DNA of 64,000 nt from Chlorobium sp. (GTDB lineage Bacteria; Bacteroidota; Chlorobiia; Chlorobiales; Chlorobiaceae): the NCBI RefSeq assembly GCF_021740465.1, contig NZ_JAIOZR010000005.1, positions 62,001 to 126,000 of the forward strand, given 5' to 3'. The position numbers and the translations under genes were made by a program. The notes below the pieces were generated by a model. The model was not told where the DNA came from and did no database searches. It saw only the letters and a list, made by a program, of their open reading frames with translations. Shown piece after piece: positions 57,737 through 64,000 of the stretch. Position 1 is the stretch's first letter; every line of letters starts with the position of its first letter.

Positions 57737-59056
57737 ATGAAACGAATACAGCACTCATTGTTCTCCATATGCCTGTTCCTGCTGCTCTTTGCGCTGCCGG
57801 AATCCGCGGGGGCGGCCGTTGCCCCGGAACCTCTATCGCTCGAACAGGCCATCGCGCTTGCGCTTGAAAAAAACCCGGATATTCAGGTTGCAAGGAATGA
57901 AGAACGCATTGCCCGTAACAATGTGCATATAGGCAATGCCGGGCTTCTGCCGAAAATCGATCTGGTTTCGAAGGCTGCCTATACGGAGAATCCCGGAAGC
58001 ACGGTGCCTTCAGCCATTGAATCGACGACCAGCACGGCGCAGATTCAGGCGTCGTATACCCTGTTCAACGGTTTCGGCAACATCTATACCTTCCGCAAGC
58101 TGAAAGCCTCGGGAGATCTTGGACGGCTCCAGGCGCGCAGCAGCATCGAGCAGATTGTCATCGACGTCAGCCAGGCCTATTACGACCTTGCCGATGCAAT
58201 CGAACAGCTCAGGGCATCGGGAGATGCGGTGGAAATTTCCGCCGAACGGTTCAGGAGGGCGAAGCTTCGCTCCGAATACGGTCAGGCAAACACCCAGGAG
58301 GTGTTATCCTCGATGGTTGACGCCAATAACGACAGTGTTGCCTGGCTTCAGGCACGTCTCCGCAAAGAGAACGCCGAAAGAGAGCTCAATCTTCTGCTTG
58401 GTCGTCTTCCAGACTCACCCTGCGCTGTAGTGAGCGCGGTAACCTTTCAGCCGCTGATGGAGTTCGACTCTCTCAGGGCCAGGGCGTTCAAGGGCAGTGC
58501 GGAATATCTCATGGCTCAAAAAGCCGTGGAGCAGTCACGCTTTGAACTGTTTCAGGCACGTTCCGAATTTTTTCCCCGTATCGATGTGCAGGGAGGTTAC
58601 GGATTGAGCAGGAGCGCAGGCGGTTTCGATGTGGGTATCGGAGATACCGAGCCGGGCGTTTCCGCTTCGGTTACCTTGAGCTACAATCTCTTCAACGGAT
58701 TTCAGTCGGCCATAAAAAACCAGAATGCCCGTCTTGCTCTTCTGAACCGTGAGATATTCCGGCAGAAAGCCTCCGGTGTTCTGGAGAAAAAAATAGCCGA
58801 CACCTTTCACGCTTACCGCAACAGCCGTGAAATTCTGCGCTTCAAGGAGAAAAATATTGAATCCGCGGAGCTGAATTTCCGGCGAACCAAAGAGCTGTAT
58901 GTGCTCGGCCAGGCTACCGGCACCACCTTCAGGGAGGCACAGCTCAATCTGGTTGATTCCAGAAAAAGCATCGCATCGGCCAGATATGAGGCAAGAATGC
59001 TCGAACTGCAGCTGATGCGCCTGACGGGGACTCTTTTAGTGGCACGTGAGCGATAA
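57737..59056 (+). CDS. TolC-family outer-membrane efflux channel
   Basis: The 439-residue protein has a Sec signal peptide (SICLFLLLFALPESAGA) and two repeated halves of long helices with beta strands, each with the OEP motif (NAGLLPKIDLVSKAAYTENPG; ARSEFFPRIDVQGGYG and LSYNLFNGF, in outline). The ASYTLFNGF/LSYNLFNGF pair is typical of TolC repeats. It completes the adaptor-pump-channel operon. The stop codon is followed within five bases by the dispersed repeat. Confidence 0.93.
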   Translation: MKRIQHSLFSICLFLLLFALPESAGAAVAPEPLSLEQAIALALEKNPDIQVARNEERIARNNVHIGNAGLLPKIDLVSKAAYTENPGSTVPSAIESTTSTAQIQASYTLFNGFGNIYTFRKLKASGDLGRLQARSSIEQIVIDVSQAYYDLADAIEQLRASGDAVEISAERFRRAKLRSEYGQANTQEVLSSMVDANNDSVAWLQARLRKENAERELNLLLGRLPDSPCAVVSAVTFQPLMEFDSLRARAFKGSAEYLMAQKAVEQSRFELFQARSEFFPRIDVQGGYGLSRSAGGFDVGIGDTEPGVSASVTLSYNLFNGFQSAIKNQNARLALLNREIFRQKASGVLEKKIADTFHAYRNSREILRFKEKNIESAELNFRRTKELYVLGQATGTTFREAQLNLVDSRKSIASARYEARMLELQLMRLTGTLLVARER

Positions 59057-59060
59057 GCAG

Positions 59061-59100
59061 TGTGCCGGTAGCCGGTAGTCAGGAACTCGGGATTGTGAAG
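59061..59100 (+). repeat. Degenerate short tandem repeat just after the TolC-family gene
   Basis: GTGCCGGTAGCCGGTAGTCAGGAACTCGGGA belongs to the same word family as the repeats at 23951 and 41324, in the same orientation after a stop codon. Confidence 0.65.
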
Positions 59101-59188
59101 TGAGGTCGGTAAGTTTTTTTTATGAGCGGGATTATTTATTTGATAATCTTGTTCCATATCTTATATTGTGAGCCTTCCATTAAGGAAA

Positions 59189-59261
59189 CGGGGCATGGCG
59201 CAGTTGGTAGCGTGCCTGCTTTGGGAGCAGGAGGTCCCGAGTTCGAGTCTCGGTGCCCCGA
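59189..59261 (+). tRNA. tRNA-Pro (anticodon TGG)
   Basis: The cloverleaf is complete: acceptor CGGGGCA/TGCCCCG, anticodon arm CCTGC-TTTGGGA-GCAGG with TGG, T arm around GAGTTCGAGTCTC. The discriminator is A. First of four tRNA genes in a 350-base cluster. Confidence 0.96.
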
Positions 59262-59288
59262 CCGGGTGGGTTCATTGACAGATGTGTT

Positions 59289-59361
<73 letters not shown>

Positions 59362-59387
59362 CAAGGTGTATCCATAGGCTTTTTATG

Positions 59388-59461
59388 GTGATTGTAGCTC
59401 AGTTGGTTAGAGCGCCAGGTTGTGGCCCTGGAGGTCGGGGGTTCGAGTCCCCTCATTCACC
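59388..59461 (+). tRNA. tRNA-His (anticodon GTG)
   Basis: Anticodon arm CCAGG-TTGTGGC-CCTGG with GTG. G at 59387 can be the extra G-1 that pairs with C73 (59461). The acceptor stem GTGATTG/CATTCAC contains one T-T mismatch at the fifth pair. Confidence 0.93.
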
Positions 59462-59468
59462 CGCAGAA

Positions 59469-59540
59469 GGCCCCATCGACTAGTGGTTAGGTCATCACCC
59501 TTTCAAGGTGGTAGCACGGGTTCGAATCCCGTTGGGGTCA
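59469..59540 (+). tRNA. tRNA-Glu (anticodon TTC)
   Basis: Acceptor GGCCCCA/TGGGGTC, anticodon arm TCACC-CTTTCAA-GGTGG with TTC, T arm ACGGGTTCGAATCCCGT. The discriminator is A. It lies eight bases after tRNA-His and is the last of the cluster. Confidence 0.96.
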
Positions 59541-59629
59541 CACGTTTGTTCAACCTGCACCGGCGCCTGCCGGTTCTTCCGGCCGGAAGTTGTGCAGGAG
59601 CGACAGTATCTTCCGGTTTCTGTTTTTTC

Positions 59630-59664
59630 AAGCTCTGTACGTTGCCGGTCCAGAGCTTTTTTTA
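59630..59664 (+). terminator. Intrinsic terminator between the tRNA cluster and pheT
   Basis: AAGCTCTG (59630-59637) pairs with CAGAGCTT (59651-59658), followed by a T-run. An earlier CCGGAA/TTCCGG pair (59583-59588 with 59611-59616) lies upstream. It could end the tRNA transcript or act as an attenuator of pheT, whose ATG is 28 bases further on. Confidence 0.7.
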
Positions 59665-59691
59665 TTTTCAAATGCAGATTTTCCCGGTCCT

Positions 59692-62103
59692 ATGAAAATA
59701 TCTGTCAACTGGCTCAAAGATTTCCTCCCGTCGTTTTCTCCGGACATTCCAGCCCTTGTTGAAAAACTTACTTTCCTCGGCCTTGAAGTCGAGGAGGTGC
59801 ATGCCCTGCAACTGCCGGATGATCTGGTTGTTGCCGGCCGGATCGAGGATGTTCAGCGCCACCCCGACGCCGACCGCCTGACGGTCTGTCGGGTCGCCAC
59901 AGGAGGCGACGAACCGCTGCAGATTGTCTGCGGAGCGCCCAACGTGCGCCAGGGGATGCTGGTGCCTGTAGCGACCGTCGGTGCGAAGCTTCGGCTTGCG
60001 GACGGAGAGGTTCTGGCCATCAGGAAGTCCAGAATCCGCGGAGTACACTCGTTCGGCATGATCTGTGCACCAGATGAACTCGGTTTGTCGGACGACCATA
60101 GCGGAGTGATGGAGCTCGATCCTGCAACTCCCCCCGGTACGCCGCTTTCGGCTATTCTGGAGAGTGATGTCATGCTTGATATAGCCGTTACGCCCAATCG
60201 TCCCGATGTGCTCTCGCACCTCGGCCTGGCCCGCGAACTTGCCTCACCCGATGAGATTGTCCTGCCGTCCCGGCATCCTGTCGATTTTTCCGGCATCGGC
60301 ACTCTGGTTGAAATCGCCGACAGGGACGCCTGCCCATACTATACCGCGGTGGTGATTCGCGGCATCGAGGTTCGGGAGTCGCCGGCATGGCTGAAGCGTC
60401 GCCTCGAAAGCATCGGACTGAACCCGAAAAACAATATTGTCGATATCACCAACTACATCCTGCACTCCCTGGGCCAGCCCCTGCATGCCTTCGATCTCAA
60501 TAAACTTGCCGGTGAGCGGGTGGTGGTCCGCAGTGATCTCTCCGCCGCATTTACCGCGCTCAATCAGGAAAACTGCACCGTTTTCCATGGGATGCCGGTT
60601 ATCTGCGATGCTGCGAAGCCTGCGGCACTGGCCGGGGTTATGGGTGGACTCGATTCGGCGGTTTCGGCCGCTACGACGGATATTCTGCTTGAATCGGCTT
60701 ATTTTTCTGCGTCCCGTATCAGGAAGTCCGCACGGACAGCCGGAATTTCCTCCGATTCGTCCTACCGTTTCGAGCGGGGTGTCGATCCCCTGAACGTTAG
60801 AAGGGGTTCGGAATGCGCCGTTGCGATGATTCTTGAGCTTGCCGGCGGCCGGATAACCGATGCCATGGAGTGCGGTACTCTGCCTGAAGAGCCCGGCAGG
60901 GTCACGCTGAGGCCCGACAGGGTCAACGCCATGCTCGGCAGCTCCATCCCTTTGGATACCATGAGGCACATTCTCGTCCGTCTCGGGTTCCGGTGTGCTG
61001 CAACGGCGGATGACGGCCAGATGGAGTTTCACGTTCCGTCATGGCGCGTGGATGTGACCTCCGAGATCGATCTTGTCGAAGAGATTGCCAGGGTTTACGG
61101 GTATGACAACATCCAGCCGTCGCCCCAGATGATGACAACCTATCCGCAGTCGCGCAAGGTGCCGGAATATTTTCCCGATTATCTCCGGGGTATTCTGATC
61201 GGGCTCAATTTCCGGGAAATTCTCACCAATCCGCTCATCAGGCGTTCGGAAGCCGAACTGTTCGACAGCCGGGTCGTTACCGCTCTCAATCCCATCAGTG
61301 AAGGGCTGGAGGTTCTGCGTCCATCTCTTGTTCCCGCTTTTCTTAAGGTTATTGCCCACAATATCCGTCATGGCAACAGGGACCTCCGGCTTTTTGAGGT
61401 TGCCAGCGGCTTTCTCGGCGCAGGAGTTACCCGTGAAGGAGAGTCGCCTCTCGAAGCATTCGGCGAACGGGAGTATCTTGTAATGGCCATAACAGGATCC
61501 AGCCATCCCCGACTCTGGAATCAGCCTGCCGTGAAGAGCGATTTTTTCGATATGAGCGGTGCAGTAGAGATGCTGCTCGAGAAGCTGAATTTACTTGACA
61601 AATCATCGCTTATTGCATATAATGAAAATACGGTTGGTATTGATTTGTTGCTGACCGGACAGGGGGAAAACCGTATCTGCCGTGCAGGGACGGTTCAGAT
61701 GGTGGAGGGCGCTTTGCTCGGCGAATTCGATATCGAGCAGGATGTATTCCTTGCGGAACTCGATACCGCGGTGCTTCAGGATGCGTTCAGCGCTTCAGTC
61801 GTTTACGATCCGCCCTCGAAGTTTCCTGCTGTCCAGAGAGATCTATCGTTTATTCTTCCCAGGGGTGTGGCTGTTCAGAAGCTTGTCGATGTTGTCAGGG
61901 CAAGCGATCCCCTTATCAGGGGCGTTTCTGTTTTCGACCATTTCGAACGCGGTACGGAACACGGAGGGGAACGCAGTGTAGCGCTCGCTCTTGATATTGC
62001 CGATCACGAGAGAACCCTGCAGGACGAGAGAATAAACGGTATACTTGAAAAAGCCGGCACGAATGCCGGAAAACAACTTGGTGCGGTAATTCGACAAGTC
62101 TGA
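59692..62103 (+). CDS. pheT: Phenylalanyl-tRNA synthetase beta subunit
   Basis: The 803-residue subunit supplies tRNA recognition and editing to the alpha2beta2 enzyme. Domains in order: the N-terminal MKISVNWLKDFLP segment, a tRNA-binding OB fold (about 40-150, VCGAPNVRQGM), B3/B4 editing domain with the B5 region, a catalytic-like core and a C-terminal ferredoxin-like anticodon-binding domain (FPAVQRDLSFILPRGV onward). ATG 59692 is used; the frame is open to 59590 but crosses the terminator hairpin. pheS is not adjacent, which is unusual compared with the common pheST order but is seen in this phylum. The next gene follows after 13 bases. Confidence 0.96.
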   Translation: MKISVNWLKDFLPSFSPDIPALVEKLTFLGLEVEEVHALQLPDDLVVAGRIEDVQRHPDADRLTVCRVATGGDEPLQIVCGAPNVRQGMLVPVATVGAKLRLADGEVLAIRKSRIRGVHSFGMICAPDELGLSDDHSGVMELDPATPPGTPLSAILESDVMLDIAVTPNRPDVLSHLGLARELASPDEIVLPSRHPVDFSGIGTLVEIADRDACPYYTAVVIRGIEVRESPAWLKRRLESIGLNPKNNIVDITNYILHSLGQPLHAFDLNKLAGERVVVRSDLSAAFTALNQENCTVFHGMPVICDAAKPAALAGVMGGLDSAVSAATTDILLESAYFSASRIRKSARTAGISSDSSYRFERGVDPLNVRRGSECAVAMILELAGGRITDAMECGTLPEEPGRVTLRPDRVNAMLGSSIPLDTMRHILVRLGFRCAATADDGQMEFHVPSWRVDVTSEIDLVEEIARVYGYDNIQPSPQMMTTYPQSRKVPEYFPDYLRGILIGLNFREILTNPLIRRSEAELFDSRVVTALNPISEGLEVLRPSLVPAFLKVIAHNIRHGNRDLRLFEVASGFLGAGVTREGESPLEAFGEREYLVMAITGSSHPRLWNQPAVKSDFFDMSGAVEMLLEKLNLLDKSSLIAYNENTVGIDLLLTGQGENRICRAGTVQMVEGALLGEFDIEQDVFLAELDTAVLQDAFSASVVYDPPSKFPAVQRDLSFILPRGVAVQKLVDVVRASDPLIRGVSVFDHFERGTEHGGERSVALALDIADHERTLQDERINGILEKAGTNAGKQLGAVIRQV

Positions 62104-62116
62104 TACTTATTGTTCC

Positions 62117-62410
62117 ATGCATGATCAGGACAGGCAGACCATCACGGCTGATGTCAGCCTCCTTGAAGAAAATGTCGGAAACCTCGTTTCCCGGCTGGAT
62201 GAATGCCGGAGAGAAAATGAGCTGCTGCGTTCGGAGCTTGCGACCCTTCAGAACATTCTGAGATCCTGCAAACTGCCCGATACCGGCTCGACTCCCCTGA
62301 CCGGAACGGAAGCCGAGTTTACCTATGCCGAGAAACTGCGGGTCAAGCAGAAGCTTGTACTCATTCTGCAGAAGATCGAGCTGGAACTGAGAAGTCCCCG
62401 AAACTTGTAG
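62117..62410 (+). CDS. Hypothetical coiled-coil protein between pheT and zapA
   Basis: The 97-residue protein has a heptad-rich first half (VSLLEENVGNLVSRLDECRRENELLRSELATLQNIL in outline) that should form a coiled coil, and a second helical part (AEKLRVKQKLVLILQKIELEL). Small coiled-coil proteins beside zapA are often division-related (ZapB-like), which is inference. It begins 13 bases after pheT and ends 9 bases before zapA, so pheT, this gene and zapA form one operon. Confidence 0.7.
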   Translation: MHDQDRQTITADVSLLEENVGNLVSRLDECRRENELLRSELATLQNILRSCKLPDTGSTPLTGTEAEFTYAEKLRVKQKLVLILQKIELELRSPRNL

Positions 62411-62419
62411 GAAGGCCGT

Positions 62420-62686
62420 ATGGAAAAGATCGATGTAAATGTCTACGGCGACAGTTATCCGCTACGCACCGGAAGCCGTGAGCTGACAGAAAATGCGGCT
62501 CAGGGTGTGGATCGTGCCATGCGGCTGTACGCTGAAAAAGCGCCATCTTTTGACCCGGTTAAACTTGCTGTGCTTTCAGCGATTTCGTTTGCCGAAAAGA
62601 ATATCGAACTCGAAGAGGAACTGGAAGCGTTACGGCAGAAAATAAACCGGCTCAATGTTTTTATAGGGCAAAGTTTACAGGAATAA
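62420..62686 (+). CDS. zapA: Cell division protein ZapA
   Basis: The 88-residue protein bundles FtsZ filaments at the division site. It has the ZapA beta-alpha start (MEKIDVNVYGDSYPLRTGS) with a conserved IxGxxYxI-like strand, a linker with the AAQGVDRAMRLYAEKAP helix and a C-terminal coiled coil (AEKNIELEEELEALRQKINRLN in outline). Length is normal. It is the last gene of the pheT operon, immediately upstream of a 6S-like RNA, a neighbourhood common in many bacteria. Confidence 0.9.
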   Translation: MEKIDVNVYGDSYPLRTGSRELTENAAQGVDRAMRLYAEKAPSFDPVKLAVLSAISFAEKNIELEEELEALRQKINRLNVFIGQSLQE

Positions 62687-62708
62687 TTTACATTAGAGTA
62701 GAAGAAAT

Positions 62709-62937
62709 ATCCGCACCAGGTAGAAGGGGTGTATTGTAAGTAAAAGAACTAACACTATTAAGACGGGAGCCGAGCTCTTCTTTTTGATTGCAGGCCTTGA
62801 TTGACTCTCCGGTTTATCCGGGTGTCATCGGCAGTCACCAGAGCTGCCGCATTGGAAGCAAAAAACCTGAAGGAGGCGCCCACCGTGTCACACGGGTTCT
62901 TGAATCTTACACATCCCGCCCTGGTGCGGATTTTTTT
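62709..62937 (+). ncRNA. ssrS: Candidate 6S RNA
   Basis: A perfect 12-bp closing stem ATCCGCACCAGG (62709-62720)/CCTGGTGCGGAT (62920-62931) is followed by a T-run. Inside it a second helix joins GTAAG...AGAAC (about 62735-62749) to GTTCT...CTTAC (about 62897-62910). The 3' strand contains GGCGCCCACC and ACGGGTTC, which recur in 6S RNAs. Position just downstream of zapA is the classic 6S locus. Length of about 225 bases is slightly long. 6S RNA would bind the housekeeping RNA polymerase as an open-promoter mimic. Confidence 0.75.
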
Positions 62938-62997
62938 GTTTAAAACGGTGCTTCCTTCTCTTGAGAGGCGGAGCATGTTAAAAGGAGGTAAACGGTA

Positions 62998-64000
62998 ATG
63001 GGTATTGTCATAAACCTGTTTCTGATTGTATTTGCAGCGGCCGTGTTTTTTGTCATCGGTTTTTTTCTTGGACGGTATTTTCTTGAACGTATCGGCACCA
63101 CAAGGGTTCTTGAAGCCGAAGAAAGGGCTGTACAGATAGTCCAGGAGGCCCAGAAAGAGGCTAACGAATACAAGGAGCTCAAGGTTACCGAAGTCAATCA
63201 GGAGTGGAAAAAGAAGCGACGGGAGTTCGACCAGGAAGTAGTCATAAAGAACAACAAGTTCACCCAGCTCCAGAAACAGATCCAGCAGAAGGAAGGCCAG
63301 CTGAAGAAGCAGAGCCAGGATCTCCGGGATGCCGAACGCAAGCTGCAGGATCAGCGCAAGGAGTCCGAGCAGATGATGGAAATGGTCAGGAGCCGTTCTT
63401 CCGAGCTTGAACTCATCATTGCCGAGCAGAACCAGCGGCTCGAGAGCATCAGCAACCTGCAGGCCGACGAGGCCCGGCAGATGCTTGTCGACAATATGGT
63501 GACGAAGGCACGCGAAGAGGCTACCGAAACGATACATCGCATTCACGAGGATGCAGAACAGCAGGCCGAACGCCTTGCCGAGAAGACCCTGCTTACGGCT
63601 ATCCAGAGAATCTCCTTTGAACAGGCCACCGAAAATGCACTTTCGGTGGTGCACATCCAGAGCGACGAGCTCAAGGGCCGGATTATCGGCCGTGAAGGCC
63701 GGAACATCAAGGCTTTCGAGAATGCTACCGGAGTGGATATCATCGTTGACGATACCCCTGAAGTGGTGATTCTCTCCTGCTTCGATCCCCTCCGTCGCGA
63801 GCTTGCAAAGCTTACCCTGCAAAAGCTGCTCGTTGACGGAATCATTCATCCTGTGGCCATCGAAAAAGCCTATGAAGATGCCAAAAAGGAGATCGACGAT
63901 GTCATCATGACTGCCGGAGAGGAGACCCTTGCATCCCTGCAGCTTCCCGACATGCCCGCCGAACTGGTTCGGCTGATCGGCAACATGAAATTCCATACTG
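62998..64000 (+). CDS. rny: Ribonuclease Y (partial, C-terminus beyond the window)
   Basis: The visible 334 residues start at an ATG preceded by an excellent ribosome-binding site (AAAGGAGG). One N-terminal membrane anchor (LFLIVFAAAVFFVIGFFLG) is followed by a long coiled coil (about 30-190, with Glu/Lys/Gln-rich helices), a KH domain with GRIIGREGRNIKAFE and the beginning of the following region; the HD catalytic domain lies beyond the edge. RNase Y is the membrane-bound endoribonuclease that initiates mRNA decay in many bacteria. The 6S candidate lies directly upstream. Confidence 0.95.
   Translation, partial: MGIVINLFLIVFAAAVFFVIGFFLGRYFLERIGTTRVLEAEERAVQIVQEAQKEANEYKELKVTEVNQEWKKKRREFDQEVVIKNNKFTQLQKQIQQKEGQLKKQSQDLRDAERKLQDQRKESEQMMEMVRSRSSELELIIAEQNQRLESISNLQADEARQMLVDNMVTKAREEATETIHRIHEDAEQQAERLAEKTLLTAIQRISFEQATENALSVVHIQSDELKGRIIGREGRNIKAFENATGVDIIVDDTPEVVILSCFDPLRRELAKLTLQKLLVDGIIHPVAIEKAYEDAKKEIDDVIMTAGEETLASLQLPDMPAELVRLIGNMKFHT

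Noticed and set aside
62758-63996. 412-codon minus-strand frame opposite rny and the 6S candidate
   Set aside because: Leucine-rich reverse image of the RNase Y coiled coil; it also crosses a structured RNA.

Overview
The window comes from a green sulfur bacterium (Chlorobiaceae; a Chlorobium-like organism is the best guess). The evidence is a PucC/BCH-type pigment-complex transporter, a flavodoxin fused to the small domain normally found on BchB, a metK-ahcY operon preceded by a leader RNA matching the Chlorobi-only SAM-Chlorobi motif, a short archaeal-type prolyl-tRNA synthetase, and an even GC content of a little over 50 percent. It is ordinary chromosome: no insertion sequence, prophage, integrase, CRISPR array or rRNA was seen. 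Both ends cut genes, an NCS2 permease at the left and RNase Y at the right.

Layout. 1-3.6 kb: purine-type permease (partial), 2-Cys peroxiredoxin, proS, a secreted DUF4412 protein. 3.8-7.9 kb: prmC, then the heat-shock operon hrcA-grpE-dnaJ with a near-consensus promoter and a palindrome at its start. 8-9.8 kb: flavodoxin-PCP_red fusion and gap. 9.9-17.1 kb: mpl, a sugar aminotransferase, and a minus-strand run proB-proA-lolD-MFS. 17.5-25.4 kb: CPA2 antiporter, Fur-family regulator, def-fmt, lepA, lepB. 25.5-30.5 kb: trpE, HtrA protease, greA, a 74-residue protein, tpiA. 30.7-35 kb: TPP-riboswitch-controlled thiC facing away from a pucC-like gene and a radical SAM gene. 35-44.8 kb is the most accessory part: an unannotated 36-residue membrane ORF, QueD-like protein, YgjP-like metalloprotein, a gene-poor 660-bp stretch, ald, PPC protein, shortened TspO, NifO-like protein, SulP transporter, degenerate nucleotide cyclase and rubrerythrin. 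45-52.7 kb: KefB-type antiporter, alpha/beta hydrolase, trpF, tRNA-Gln, ahcY-metK with their leader RNA, NDP-sugar pyrophosphorylase. 52.8-59 kb: Nudix hydrolase and a complete RND efflux triad. 59.2-64 kb: four tRNA genes (Pro, Arg, His, Glu), pheT, a coiled-coil protein, zapA, a candidate 6S RNA and rny.

How the genes work together. Much of the window serves translation and protein quality: tRNAs, proS, pheT, prmC, def, fmt, lepA, the heat-shock operon, HtrA and signal peptidase. Central metabolism is represented by gap, tpiA, proAB, scattered trp genes (trpE, trpF), ald, the SAM cycle (metK, ahcY) and thiamine (thiC). Ion and oxidative homeostasis is covered by two CPA2 antiporters, SulP, peroxiredoxin, rubrerythrin and Fur. 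The most informative non-coding signals are the TPP riboswitch, the SAM-Chlorobi-like leader, a 6S-like RNA downstream of zapA, a possible diverged HrcA operator, and short degenerate repeats sitting just after the stop codons of three unrelated genes. No clearly new multi-gene system was found; the best leads are small: the flavodoxin-PCP_red fusion, the 36-residue ORF, and the non-coding elements.
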